Shown here: positions 56,049 to 64,000 of the stretch, one piece after another | How positions within the stretch are numbered: position 1 is the first letter of the stretch | Layout of the letters: every line of letters starts with the position of its first letter | Assembly (NCBI RefSeq): GCF_000248055.1 | Contig: NZ_BAFC01000046.1 | Location: 1 to 64,000 of the forward strand | DNA length: 64,000 bases | Direction: 5' to 3' | From: Gordonia sputi NBRC 100414 | GTDB lineage: Bacteria; Actinomycetota; Actinomycetes; Mycobacteriales; Mycobacteriaceae | Made by a program: the position numbers and the translations under genes | Notes under the pieces: model-generated | Database searches by the model: none | Told to the model about the DNA's origin: nothing | The model's input: only the letters and a program-made list of their open reading frames with translations

Positions 56049-56606
56049 ATGAGTTCACCCCATGACCCCGGGGAGTCGAGTGAGTCCACGACGGAACGGA
56101 AAGGTCCGTCCGCGTGGGATGTTGCACTCCGGCTCCTCGGGGTTCGTGCGCGTAGCCGTTCCGAGATGGCCCAGCGTCTGGCGCGCCGAGGATTCGACGC
56201 CGACACCGTCGACGAGGTGATGACCCGTCTCGACGCCCACCAACTGCTCGACGACGAGGAGTTCGCCGCCGAGTGGGTGCAGTCACGCCACACCTACTCG
56301 GGGCGAGGACGCGTCGCGTTGCGGCACGAACTCGCCGCCAAGGGAGTCGACGTCGCGATCGTGCAGCGAGCGCTTGATGAGATCGACCCCGACGACGAAC
56401 GCGCCGCAGCTCGTAACCTGGTCGAGCGAAAGCTCACGCCGACTGTGACCGAGCAGCTTGTCCGCGCCGCCGAGGACAACGACAGATCAGTGCGCGACAA
56501 GCACTTTCGACGCCTGGTCGGCATGCTCGTCCGACGCGGCTACCCGCAGGCCACGGCGATCGACGTCGTCGGCGGGGCGATCGACGAGATCACCTCCGCC
56601 GACTGA
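56049..56606 (+). CDS. recX: RecA regulator RecX
   Basis: 185 residues of three-helix repeats (WDVALRLLGVRARSRSEMAQRL, LDDEEFAAEWVQSR, RGYPQATAIDVV). RecX inhibits RecA filament activity. Start ATG 56049; the frame upstream lies within recA. Same order as Rv2737c-Rv2736c. Converges with gluD. Confidence 0.94.
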   Translation: MSSPHDPGESSESTTERKGPSAWDVALRLLGVRARSRSEMAQRLARRGFDADTVDEVMTRLDAHQLLDDEEFAAEWVQSRHTYSGRGRVALRHELAAKGVDVAIVQRALDEIDPDDERAAARNLVERKLTPTVTEQLVRAAEDNDRSVRDKHFRRLVGMLVRRGYPQATAIDVVGGAIDEITSAD

Positions 56607-56608
56607 CG

Positions 56609-57517
56609 TCAGGCCCGTGGCTTGGGCGAGGGCATCGGCATGTTCTCCATGGCCGCCTGGTCGACCTGATCGGCGTGGGGCACGTCGTCGGTGTTACCGC
56701 CGCGACCCTGCCGCAGTCTCCGCTCGATGTACGTCGCCAGCGACGACAGCGCGAAGTTGATGATGATCAGGATGATGGCGATCACGATGAGAACCGGGAT
56801 GTAGTTGCCGTACCGGGCCGCGGACAGCTGTGCCATGTGAATGATCTCGGAGTATCCGATGACATAGCCGAGCGCGGTGTCCTTGAGGGCAACGACCATC
56901 TGCGAAATGATCGCAGGCATCATCGCCGTGATGGCCTGCGGGAGCAGTACCGACAGCATCATCTGTGTCTTGCGCATGCCGAGCGCCTTGGCCGCCTCGG
57001 TCTGCCCGGTGGGCAGCGATTTGATGCCCGAGCGCAGGATCTCGGCCATCACCGAGCCGTTGTAGAGCGTCAAGCCGCAGACCACAGCCGCGAAGGCCAA
57101 CTGTGACGACGGCACCACCCCGTACTGGGCGAAGAAGAACCACAGGAACAGCATCAGGATCAGCACGGGAATTGCGCGGAACACCTCGACCAGCACGGTG
57201 CACAGCCCGCGTACCCAGGCGTGATCCGACAGCCGTCCGATGCCCAGGATGGAACCGAGTATCAGTGCGAGCACAATCGAGAGCGCTGCCGCGGCAAGTG
57301 TGCGCCACAGACCGGGAAGGATGTATCCGGTCCAAGTGCTCCACGTGACGAATGGCTTCCACTTCTCGGCGGTGAACTGGTCGTTGCCCGCGAAGACCGC
57401 GATCACGTACGCGAAGATCGCGACGAGGATCGCGATGAAGACGACGGCCACGATCGCGTTGCGGACGCGCGCCCGGGGGCCGGGAGCGTCGTAGAGGACG
57501 GTTGCCTTGTCGCTCAT
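56609..57517 (-). CDS. gluD: Glutamate ABC transporter permease GluD
   Basis: 302 residues with five or six helices and the EAA loop (TEAAKALGMRKTQMMLSVLLPQA). The C-terminus is long and hydrophilic (DVPHADQVDQAAMENM), as in corynebacterial GluD. ATG 57517 overlaps the gluC stop (ATGA). Pairs with GluC as the membrane channel for glutamate uptake. Confidence 0.9.
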   Translation of the reverse strand: MSDKATVLYDAPGPRARVRNAIVAVVFIAILVAIFAYVIAVFAGNDQFTAEKWKPFVTWSTWTGYILPGLWRTLAAAALSIVLALILGSILGIGRLSDHAWVRGLCTVLVEVFRAIPVLILMLFLWFFFAQYGVVPSSQLAFAAVVCGLTLYNGSVMAEILRSGIKSLPTGQTEAAKALGMRKTQMMLSVLLPQAITAMMPAIISQMVVALKDTALGYVIGYSEIIHMAQLSAARYGNYIPVLIVIAIILIIINFALSSLATYIERRLRQGRGGNTDDVPHADQVDQAAMENMPMPSPKPRA

Positions 57518-58185
57518 CGCTTGACCGCCCATCGCTTTGCGAGCCAACCGAAGACGGCGCCCTCACTGAGCGTGATGATCATGAATCCGACGGCGATCAC
57601 CGCGAAGATGACCAGTAGTTGATCGGCAAACGACTCGATCTCCGTTTTCATCAGTGCCGCGGCTTCGGCGACGCCGATTACCGAGGCGATGGTGGTGTTC
57701 TTGGTCAGTGCGATGAGCACGCTGCCCATCGGGCCGATCGTCGCTCGTGTTGCCTGCGGAAGCACGATGATGCCGAACACCTGGGTGAAGGAGAGCCCGA
57801 GCGATCGTGCGGCTTCGGCCTGCCCCAGTGGAACGGTGTTGAAACCCGCGCGCAGCGTCTCACAGACGAATGTCGACGTGTAGACGATGAACGCGAGGAC
57901 AGCGAGCCAGAAGTTGTTGGTCTTGATGGTCGACGAGAACGTCAGGCCGAGATTCTGATACAGCCCGATCGCCGCGAACAGCACGATCAAGGTCAGTGGC
58001 GTGTTGCGCACGATGTTGACGTACGTCGTACCGAAGCCACGCATCACGGGCACGGGGGAGACCCGCATCCCGGCCAGGATGGTGCCCCAGATCAGGGAAC
58101 CGATCGCCGACCAGAACGTCAATTGGATTGTCACCCAGAACGCGGGCCACAACTGCGGCCCCATATCTTCCCAGAGTTCACTCAC
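57514..58185 (-). CDS. gluC: Glutamate ABC transporter permease GluC
   Basis: 223 residues, HisMQ/GlnP-type permease with the EAA motif AEAARSLGLSFTQVFGIIVLPQA. Hydrophobic helices span most of the protein. The start GTG 58185 is 9 nt after AGGAGG, and that site overlaps the gluB stop. Together with GluD it forms the transmembrane domain. Confidence 0.92.
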   Translation of the reverse strand: MSELWEDMGPQLWPAFWVTIQLTFWSAIGSLIWGTILAGMRVSPVPVMRGFGTTYVNIVRNTPLTLIVLFAAIGLYQNLGLTFSSTIKTNNFWLAVLAFIVYTSTFVCETLRAGFNTVPLGQAEAARSLGLSFTQVFGIIVLPQATRATIGPMGSVLIALTKNTTIASVIGVAEAAALMKTEIESFADQLLVIFAVIAVGFMIITLSEGAVFGWLAKRWAVKR

Positions 58186-58199
58186 GACTGGTCACCTCC

Positions 58200-59276
58200 T
58201 CACTTCAGGCCCGCTGGGCACGGTGTGGACTTCGATTCGAGGAATGCGAGGTCTCCGGGCTTCGGCGTGAACGCGAACTTCGATCCGGGCTTCTCCGCGC
58301 GCTGCTGGATCTCGTTGACGTAGTCGTCGCCGAGGCTCTCGCGCAGTGCGCTGATCCACGGTGACGGACCGTTGTCGGCGCTTGGCTTCAGCATGGAGTC
58401 GAGGGCTTCGTTCACCTTGGTGACCGACTCCGAGTCGCCCTTGGCCAAGCCGATCCCGTAGCGCTCGGTGGAGAACGGGGTTCCCGCCGTCTTCAGGGCC
58501 TTCTTGACGCATGCGTCCTTGAGGTAGGTCATCTCCACCAGACGGAATTCGCCCTTCCAGAAGTTGGAGTAGCCCGCGAGGATCGATTCGTCTGTGGTCA
58601 GTGCGTCGACCTTGCCCCGACGCAGCGCCTCGACGCACGCGGAGTACGAATCATATTCCTGCAGTTCGATATTGGGCAGTTGTGCCTTGACGTTCTGCGC
58701 CGACGTCGAGCCGGTGACCGAGCACAATTTCTTGCCCTTGCCGAGATCGGGCAGATTCTGGATCGACTCGTCGGACTTGCGCACCATCAGCCCCTGGTAC
58801 GTGATCAGGTAGGGGCCACCGAAGTCGACCTTCTTCGCGCGGTTCTCATTGATTGAGTACGTGGCGGCGATCATGTCGACCTCGCCGTGCTCGATCATGG
58901 CCTCGCGTCGAGCCGACGGAGTCTCGCGCCACGAGATCTTCGGGTGGGCCACTCCGAGCGAGTCGGCGATGTGATTGACGACGTACTCGGAGACGGCCGG
59001 GTCGAAACCGCTCATGGACTTGTCGGGGTTGTAGATTCCCAGGCCCGGCTGGTCGAACTTGGTGCCGAGCACGACCTCTCCGCTGCGGATCGAGTCGAGC
59101 AGGTTCTTCGGCTCGGTACTCCCACAACCGGCGAGGAGTGAGACGAAGAGCGCACAGACGGGGAGAAATACCGCGAGGGCGATCGTCCGGCGGCCAGGAC
59201 GCTTCCGTAGGGCAGTGGTGTCGACCGGTGGGTGCCCGGAGGCATGCCGACGCGTCGTCGGCGACGTGTCGGCCAT
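58200..59276 (-). CDS. gluB: Glutamate-binding lipoprotein GluB
   Basis: 358 residues. An N-terminal cytoplasmic segment, then a signal with lipobox SLLAGC, so the mature protein is lipid-anchored. The SBP_bac_3 domain shows VLGTKFDQPGLG, MSGFDPAVSEYV, VDMIAATYSINENRAKKVDF and ALTTDESILAGY. It captures extracellular glutamate for the transporter. One base separates it from the gluA stop. Confidence 0.92.
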   Translation of the reverse strand: MADTSPTTRRHASGHPPVDTTALRKRPGRRTIALAVFLPVCALFVSLLAGCGSTEPKNLLDSIRSGEVVLGTKFDQPGLGIYNPDKSMSGFDPAVSEYVVNHIADSLGVAHPKISWRETPSARREAMIEHGEVDMIAATYSINENRAKKVDFGGPYLITYQGLMVRKSDESIQNLPDLGKGKKLCSVTGSTSAQNVKAQLPNIELQEYDSYSACVEALRRGKVDALTTDESILAGYSNFWKGEFRLVEMTYLKDACVKKALKTAGTPFSTERYGIGLAKGDSESVTKVNEALDSMLKPSADNGPSPWISALRESLGDDYVNEIQQRAEKPGSKFAFTPKPGDLAFLESKSTPCPAGLK

Positions 59277-59277
59277 G

Positions 59278-60075
59278 TCAGTGGCCCAGGATCTTGCCGA
59301 GGAAGTCCCTCGCGCGTTCGGACTGCGGACTGTCGAAGAAGCTATCCGGATCGGTGTCCTCGACGATCGCGCCGTCGGCCATGAAGATCACGCGGTCGGC
59401 GGCCTTGCGGGCGAAGCCCATCTCGTGGGTGACCACGAGCATGGTCATGCCCTCCTTGGCCAGCGAGACCATCACGTCCAGCACCTCGTTGACCATCTCG
59501 GGGTCGAGAGCCGACGTCGGCTCGTCGAACAACATCACCTTCGGGTCCATGGCGAGCGCGCGTGCGATCGCGACGCGCTGTTGCTGGCCGCCGGAGAGCT
59601 GCGCGGGGTACTTGTCCTTCTGACTGGCGATGCCGACGCGTTCGAGGAGTTCGAGTGCGCGCTTCTCGGCGTCGGCCTTGTTCTTCTTGCGGACCTTGGT
59701 CGGCGCAAGTGTGACGTTCTGCAGAATTGTCTTGTGCGCGAAGAGGTTGAACGACTGGAAGACCATTCCGACGTCGGCGCGCAGCGTGGCCAGGTCGCGG
59801 CCTTCCTCGGGGAGTAGCCGTCCCTCGACGAGGATCTCGCCGGAATCGATGGGTTCGAGCCGGTTGATCGTGCGGCACAGCGTCGACTTGCCCGAGCCTG
59901 ATGGGCCGAGCACCACGACCACCTGTCCGGCGGGGACCTCGAGGTCGATGTCCTTGAGGACGTGCAGCTCGCCGAAGTGCTTTTGCACATTCTTGAGCAC
60001 GATCATGTTGGTTCCGGATGCGGGAGCCGGGGTCGCGGGTCCGACCGCCGAACCCCCTGTCGGTGAATCGGTCAT
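59278..60075 (-). CDS. gluA: Glutamate ABC transporter ATPase GluA
   Basis: 265 residues. Walker [11 protein letters not shown], signature [15 protein letters not shown], Walker [15 protein letters not shown] and the H-loop VVTHEM are present. ATG 60075 is preferred over GTG 60087 because TAGTGT lies 8 nt before it, which implies a leaderless gluABCD transcript. First gene of the operon, divergent from miaB. Confidence 0.95.
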   Translation of the reverse strand: MTDSPTGGSAVGPATPAPASGTNMIVLKNVQKHFGELHVLKDIDLEVPAGQVVVVLGPSGSGKSTLCRTINRLEPIDSGEILVEGRLLPEEGRDLATLRADVGMVFQSFNLFAHKTILQNVTLAPTKVRKKNKADAEKRALELLERVGIASQKDKYPAQLSGGQQQRVAIARALAMDPKVMLFDEPTSALDPEMVNEVLDVMVSLAKEGMTMLVVTHEMGFARKAADRVIFMADGAIVEDTDPDSFFDSPQSERARDFLGKILGH

Positions 60076-60083
60076 AACCGTCG

Positions 60084-60089
60084 ACACTA
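60084..60089 (-). promoter_or_regulatory. -10 element of gluABCD (leaderless)
   Basis: TAGTGT on the minus strand, 8 nt before ATG 60075. Confidence 0.45.
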
Positions 60090-60174
60090 ATGCCGGAAAC
60101 CCTTACAGGCGCGGTGAATGAGAACCTCGGCGTTGCGCGCGTGGTGACCGTGACGGCGATTTGCACCGGCACCG

Positions 60175-60180
60175 TACCCT
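60175..60180 (+). promoter_or_regulatory. -10 element of miaB (leaderless)
   Basis: TACCCT, 7 nt before GTG 60188. Confidence 0.45.
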
Positions 60181-60187
60181 GGATCCA

Positions 60188-61735
60188 GTGAGTACGGAGT
60201 TGTCGGAGCGGCATGAGCTGCCGCAATCGGGGCGCAGCTATCAGGTGCGTACCTATGGCTGCCAGATGAACGTGCATGATTCCGAGCGCATCGCGGGTCT
60301 TCTCGAGGATGCCGGTTACGTGCGCGCCGACGAGGACGGCGATGCCGATCTCGTCGTGTTCAACACGTGCGCGATCCGTGAGAACGCCGACAACAAGCTG
60401 TACGGCAACCTGTCGCACTTCGCGCCGGTGAAGACACGACGACCCGGCATGCAGATCGCGGTCGGCGGATGTCTCGCGCAGAAGGACAAGGACACGGTGT
60501 TGCGCAAGGCGCCGTGGGTCGACGTCGTCTTCGGTACGCACAACATCGGTTCGCTGCCCGCACTGCTCGACCGCGCCCGACACAACGAGGAGGCGCAGGT
60601 CGAGATCCTCGATTCACTCGAAGCCTTCCCGTCGACGCTGCCGGCCAAACGTGACTCGGCCTACTCCGGGTGGGTGTCGGTGTCCGTCGGTTGCAACAAC
60701 ACGTGCACTTTCTGCATCGTTCCGTCGTTGCGCGGCAAAGAGGTTGATCGACGCCCCGGCGACGTGCTCGCCGAGGTGAAAGCGCTCGTCGATCAGGGCG
60801 TGCTCGAGGTGACGTTGCTCGGGCAGAACGTCAACGCCTACGGGATGTCGTTCGCCGATCCCGAACTACCCCGCAATCGCGGCGCGTTCGCCGACCTGCT
60901 GCGCGCCTGCGGCGACATCGACGGCCTTGAACGCGTCCGATTCACCTCGCCGCATCCGGCAGAGTTCACCGACGACGTCATCGATGCCATGGCGCAGACA
61001 CCCAACGTCTGCCCGCAGCTTCACATGCCGCTGCAGTCGGGTTCGGATCGCATCCTGCGGGCCATGCGACGCAGCTATCGCACGACCAAATTCCTCGGCA
61101 TCCTCGACAAGGTGCGCGACGCGATGCCGCGCGCCGCGATCACCACCGACATCATCGTCGGATTCCCCGGCGAGACCGAAGAGGACTTCGCCGCGACGCT
61201 CGACGTGGTCGAGCGTGCGCGGTTCTCGAGTGCGTTCACTTTCCAGTACTCGCCTCGGCCGGGTACACCTGCGGCAACAATGCCCGATCAGGTGCCGCCG
61301 GAGGTCGTCAGCGAGCGCTACCAACGATTGATCGCGCTGCAAGAGCGCATCTGCCTCACCGAGAACCGGAACCTCATCGGCACCGAGGTCGAGCTGCTGG
61401 TCGCGGCGGATTCCGGGCGCAAATCCGCTGACACGGGGCGGCTGACAGGCCGTGCGCGCGACGGGCGACTGGTGCACTTCCGTGCCGGCGACGCGGCCGA
61501 CGCCGTGCGACCCGGCGACATCGTGGTCACCACCGTCACCGACGCCGCGCCGCATCACCTCATCGCCGACGGGACCATCGCGTCGCATCGCAGAACCCGT
61601 GCAGGTGACGCACACGAACTCGACGCCACCCCGACGACGGCGCCGGTCGGCGTCGGACTCGGTATGCCGGGGGTGGGACCGTCGCCGATGCCTACGGCCG
61701 TCTCCACCGGGTGTTCTTCGGGCGCCTGCGGTTGA
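60188..61735 (+). CDS. miaB: tRNA 2-methylthio-N6-dimethylallyladenosine synthase
   Basis: 515 residues; radical-SAM methylthiotransferase acting on A37 of tRNAs. The N-terminal UPF0004 domain begins [17 protein letters not shown]. The radical-SAM cysteines are C169-x3-C173-x2-C176. A TRAM domain follows near 370-440. The C-terminus ends with GCSSGACG, an extra Cys-containing tail. GTG 60188 fits the leaderless hexamer and gives [12 protein letters not shown]. Confidence 0.95.
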   Translation: MSTELSERHELPQSGRSYQVRTYGCQMNVHDSERIAGLLEDAGYVRADEDGDADLVVFNTCAIRENADNKLYGNLSHFAPVKTRRPGMQIAVGGCLAQKDKDTVLRKAPWVDVVFGTHNIGSLPALLDRARHNEEAQVEILDSLEAFPSTLPAKRDSAYSGWVSVSVGCNNTCTFCIVPSLRGKEVDRRPGDVLAEVKALVDQGVLEVTLLGQNVNAYGMSFADPELPRNRGAFADLLRACGDIDGLERVRFTSPHPAEFTDDVIDAMAQTPNVCPQLHMPLQSGSDRILRAMRRSYRTTKFLGILDKVRDAMPRAAITTDIIVGFPGETEEDFAATLDVVERARFSSAFTFQYSPRPGTPAATMPDQVPPEVVSERYQRLIALQERICLTENRNLIGTEVELLVAADSGRKSADTGRLTGRARDGRLVHFRAGDAADAVRPGDIVVTTVTDAAPHHLIADGTIASHRRTRAGDAHELDATPTTAPVGVGLGMPGVGPSPMPTAVSTGCSSGACG

Positions 61736-61748
61736 TGAACCATCGGTA

Positions 61749-61817
61749 TGACCCGCCGGGCATCCGTGATCTGCCGGGCTCCGTGAACTGCCGAACCACA
61801 TGAACTGCCAAGCACCA
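61749..61817. repeat. Degenerate 17-bp tandem repeat between miaB and the next gene
   Basis: TGACCCGCCGGGCATCCG, TGATCTGCCGGGCTCCG, TGAACTGCCGAACCACA and TGAACTGCCAAGCACCA follow one another. The last two differ at four positions. Confidence 0.7.
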
Positions 61818-61845
61818 GCGAGCGACGAGAGATGAGAGGCGCGAG

Positions 61846-62541
61846 ATGAGCGACGAGCCGCGCGAGGACAACACCGACGACCGGATGCCGACGGCCCAAC
61901 GGGCCACTGGTGGCATACCCGCGGAAGACGCCGCAAGCGGCAGGACCGCGCAGGGCGCTGGAAGTGACGACGCCGAGTTCGCGCAGTACGCAGACGATCT
62001 CCGCAAGGCCGAACGCAAGGTCGCGGGTGAGATCGATCCGGGTGCCCGCGCGGTCGTGGTCGCTGTCGCGGTGCTCGTGGCGATGGGGTCGCTGCTACTG
62101 CCGCACACCGGTTCGGCGAACGGATTCGACGTGCTGACGTCGTCCGCGGCTGCCGCGACCGAACGTGTCGCAGTGGTCTCGAAGGTGTTCGTCTGGTTCC
62201 TGGTGGTGTTCGGAATCTTCGGGTCGATGCTCGCGCTGGTCACCCGACGATGGGTGATCGCGTGGATTGCGTTGTGCGGGTGCGCGATCGGCTGCGTGGC
62301 AGGCATGCTCGCGTGGTGGTCGCGGAACACCCCTGGCGTCGGGGGAGTGGCACCGCCGTCGGGTGTCGGCGCGGGGCTTGTCATCGGCTGGTTGGCCCTG
62401 CTCGTGCTCACCTTCCACTGGTCACGCGTCGTGTGGGCCCGCAGCACCTACCACCTCGCGCTCGAAGAGGAGCGTCGTCGGGAAGCGGTGGCACGCGAGG
62501 AGGCCGCACGCAAACTGCAGCAGCGCCCCGGCGAGCACTGA
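61846..62541 (+). CDS. Conserved membrane protein downstream of miaB
   Basis: 231 residues. A hydrophilic acidic N-terminus of about 65 residues, then four hydrophobic helices (about 66-88, 107-128, 134-156, 172-192), then a charged coiled tail (LEEERRREAVAREEAARKLQ). No known domain; same position as Rv2732c. GAGAGGCGCGAG precedes the ATG. Confidence 0.78.
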   Translation: MSDEPREDNTDDRMPTAQRATGGIPAEDAASGRTAQGAGSDDAEFAQYADDLRKAERKVAGEIDPGARAVVVAVAVLVAMGSLLLPHTGSANGFDVLTSSAAAATERVAVVSKVFVWFLVVFGIFGSMLALVTRRWVIAWIALCGCAIGCVAGMLAWWSRNTPGVGGVAPPSGVGAGLVIGWLALLVLTFHWSRVVWARSTYHLALEEERRREAVAREEAARKLQQRPGEH

Positions 62542-62564
62542 AGGTCCGAGCGGGCTCTGCCCCG

Positions 62565-63959
62565 CTAGCGGTCGGCGATGGCGCTCTGTGCGGCCTGCGC
62601 CCACTCGCGCCACTGTGCTGCCTGCTCGCGCAGTTTCTCCGCGTCTCGGTTCTTGCCGCGCTCGGCAGCTTTGGCCGCCTGGTCCTCGAGTTGTGCTGCG
62701 CGGTCGGCGAATTGCGCGGCGCGCGCGAGCGCCTCGGGGTCGGTGCGCTGCCACTGAGCATCCTCGGCGTCGCGAATCCGCTTCTCCAACGCGCGCGCAC
62801 GGCCCTCGAGGCTGTGCATCTGTTCGCGCGGCACCTTGCCGAGCTCGTCCCACTTCTCCCGGAACGTCCGGAACTCGCGGCGCGCACCGTCGAGGTCGGA
62901 TGCGGGATCGATGGATTTCTCCGCGGCGTCGAGCAGAGCGATCTTCGCCGTCGCGTTCGCGTTGAACTCGGCGTCGCGCTCGGACGATGCCGCGTTGCGG
63001 GCGGCGAAGAAGACGTCCTGGGCGGCTTTGAACCGTTGCCACAGTGCCTCGTCGGCGTCGCGCGGTGCCCGACCGGATGCCTTCCATTCGGCGAGGAGTT
63101 CGCGGAAGGCGCCCGCGGTCGGACCCCAATCGGTCGACGACGACAACGCCTCGGCCCGTGCGATCAGCTCCTCTTTACGCGCCTTGGCACCCGCGCGTTC
63201 CCGATCTAGATCGGCGAAGTGGGCGCCGCGTCGGCGATTGAACGCGTCGCGCGCCTTCGAGTATCGCTTCCACAGCGCGTCGTCGGTCTTACGGTCGATG
63301 CCTTTGATGGTCTTCCACTCGTCGAGGATCGCGCGCAGTCGATCGCCTGCGGTCTTCCACTGGGTGGATTCGGCTCCGATGGCCTCGGCCTCGGTAGCGA
63401 GCTCCTCTTTGCGTGCAATCACGGCGGCGCGAGCCTCTTCACGCTCGGCCTTCAGCGAGTCGGCGACGTCGTCGGCGCTTCCGACGATGACGGTCAGCCG
63501 CTGTTCAATGGCCGAGACATCGCCGATGACGCTGGCCTCGGGGAGGGTGTCGAGGAGGTGTTTGGCCGCAGCCTGTGACTTGCGCGGATCGCCGGTGCGT
63601 GCGGCGAGGCGCTCTTCGAGAATCTCCACCTCGGTCTCGAGGTCGGAGTATCGACGCGCGAAATGGGCGAGGCCCTCGTCGATGGTGCCCGCCTGCCACG
63701 ACCCGATCTCACGCTCGCCGTTCGGGGTGATGAGCCAGACGACGCCCTGCTCATCGATACGCCCGAACTCGCGGGGATCGAACGATGCGTGTTTGGCGAC
63801 GACGACCGCAGGAACGGGGGTCGGTGCCTGCGCGGCAGGCTTCGGTCCGGGACCGGGTCGAGGGCCGGGTTTGGGACCCGGCTTCGGCGGGCCTGGCCGG
63901 GGGCCGGGGGTGGACCCGGATGCGGGTGTGGCCGGTCCGCTGGTGTCTTCGCTCGTCAT
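62565..63959 (-). CDS. DUF349 coiled-coil protein
   Basis: 464 residues. A Pro/Gly-rich N-terminus ([20 protein letters not shown]) of about 45 residues is followed by repeated DUF349 units, each with a W-K core ([54 protein letters not shown]). Long Ala/Arg/Glu helices fill the rest. Function unknown; position matches Rv2731. GAGGGGA precedes the ATG. It converges with the membrane protein gene. Confidence 0.88.
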   Translation of the reverse strand: MTSEDTSGPATPASGSTPGPRPGPPKPGPKPGPRPGPGPKPAAQAPTPVPAVVVAKHASFDPREFGRIDEQGVVWLITPNGEREIGSWQAGTIDEGLAHFARRYSDLETEVEILEERLAARTGDPRKSQAAAKHLLDTLPEASVIGDVSAIEQRLTVIVGSADDVADSLKAEREEARAAVIARKEELATEAEAIGAESTQWKTAGDRLRAILDEWKTIKGIDRKTDDALWKRYSKARDAFNRRRGAHFADLDRERAGAKARKEELIARAEALSSSTDWGPTAGAFRELLAEWKASGRAPRDADEALWQRFKAAQDVFFAARNAASSERDAEFNANATAKIALLDAAEKSIDPASDLDGARREFRTFREKWDELGKVPREQMHSLEGRARALEKRIRDAEDAQWQRTDPEALARAAQFADRAAQLEDQAAKAAERGKNRDAEKLREQAAQWREWAQAAQSAIADR

Positions 63960-64000
63960 GGTGTGGTCCCCTCACAGCGTCAGTGGTGCCGCGCGTCACG

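Overview
The window is a chromosomal segment of a high-GC actinobacterium of the order Mycobacteriales. Gene content and order follow the Mycobacterium tuberculosis block from proS (Rv2845c) to the DUF349 protein (Rv2731), mostly in inverted orientation: proS, rimP-nusA-ylxR-infB-rbfA-DHH-dinF, phosphoesterase, pptT, truB, sirR/mntR, ribF, rpsO, pnp, ald/aldR, dapB, thyA, dfrA, thyX, dapA, rnj, ftsK, argA/pgsA, clgR-pspA, recA-recX, gluABCD, miaB. RecA has no intein, PspM/PspN are missing, and a PE-PPE-type hydrolase, two GAP-family membrane proteins and many spacer repeats are present. A Gordonia-like genome is my best guess; the genus is inference.

Layout. 1-2.9 kb: a DHA2-type MFS exporter, the remnant of an aminoglycoside phosphotransferase gene, and yaaA. 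3-14 kb: proS and the translation/RNA operon ending in dinF. 14-20 kb: phosphoesterase, 4'-phosphopantetheinyl transferase, truB, a DtxR-family regulator, ribF and rpsO. 20-31 kb: pnp, a CBS/nucleotidyltransferase protein, alanine dehydrogenase with its Lrp regulator, the dapB cluster, one frameshifted and one intact GAP-family gene. 31-43 kb: thymidylate/folate genes (thyA, dfrA, thyX) with a PE-PPE hydrolase and a YcaQ-like DNA glycosylase, then dapA, rnj and a secreted tyrosine phosphatase. 44-50 kb: ftsK, a TerC exporter behind a predicted yybP-ykoY manganese riboswitch, and argA/pgsA fired from a 37-bp divergent promoter. 50-56.6 kb: the envelope-stress pair clgR/pspA, a glycosyltransferase, DUF3046, a reverse transcriptase and recA-recX. 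56.6-64 kb: the glutamate ABC transporter gluABCD, miaB, a membrane protein and a DUF349 protein.

Four themes go beyond routine annotation. (1) A reverse transcriptase with YGDD and retron-like motifs interrupts the DUF3046-recA neighbourhood. It shares a hairpin-rich 570-bp spacer with recA, whose control region carries both a LexA box and a PafBC-type promoter. (2) About nineteen start codons lie 5-9 nt after a TANNNT hexamer, which suggests widespread leaderless transcription; one case is a 12-codon ORF overlapping the dapB start. (3) Two genes (dinF and the glycosyltransferase) have no plausible ATG, GTG or TTG start and appear to use a CTG that overlaps the upstream stop codon (CTGA). 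(4) Spacers are repeatedly built from different short tandem duplications (14-40 bp units), often in promoter regions; the most striking is a palindromic 24-bp array directly after rpsO.
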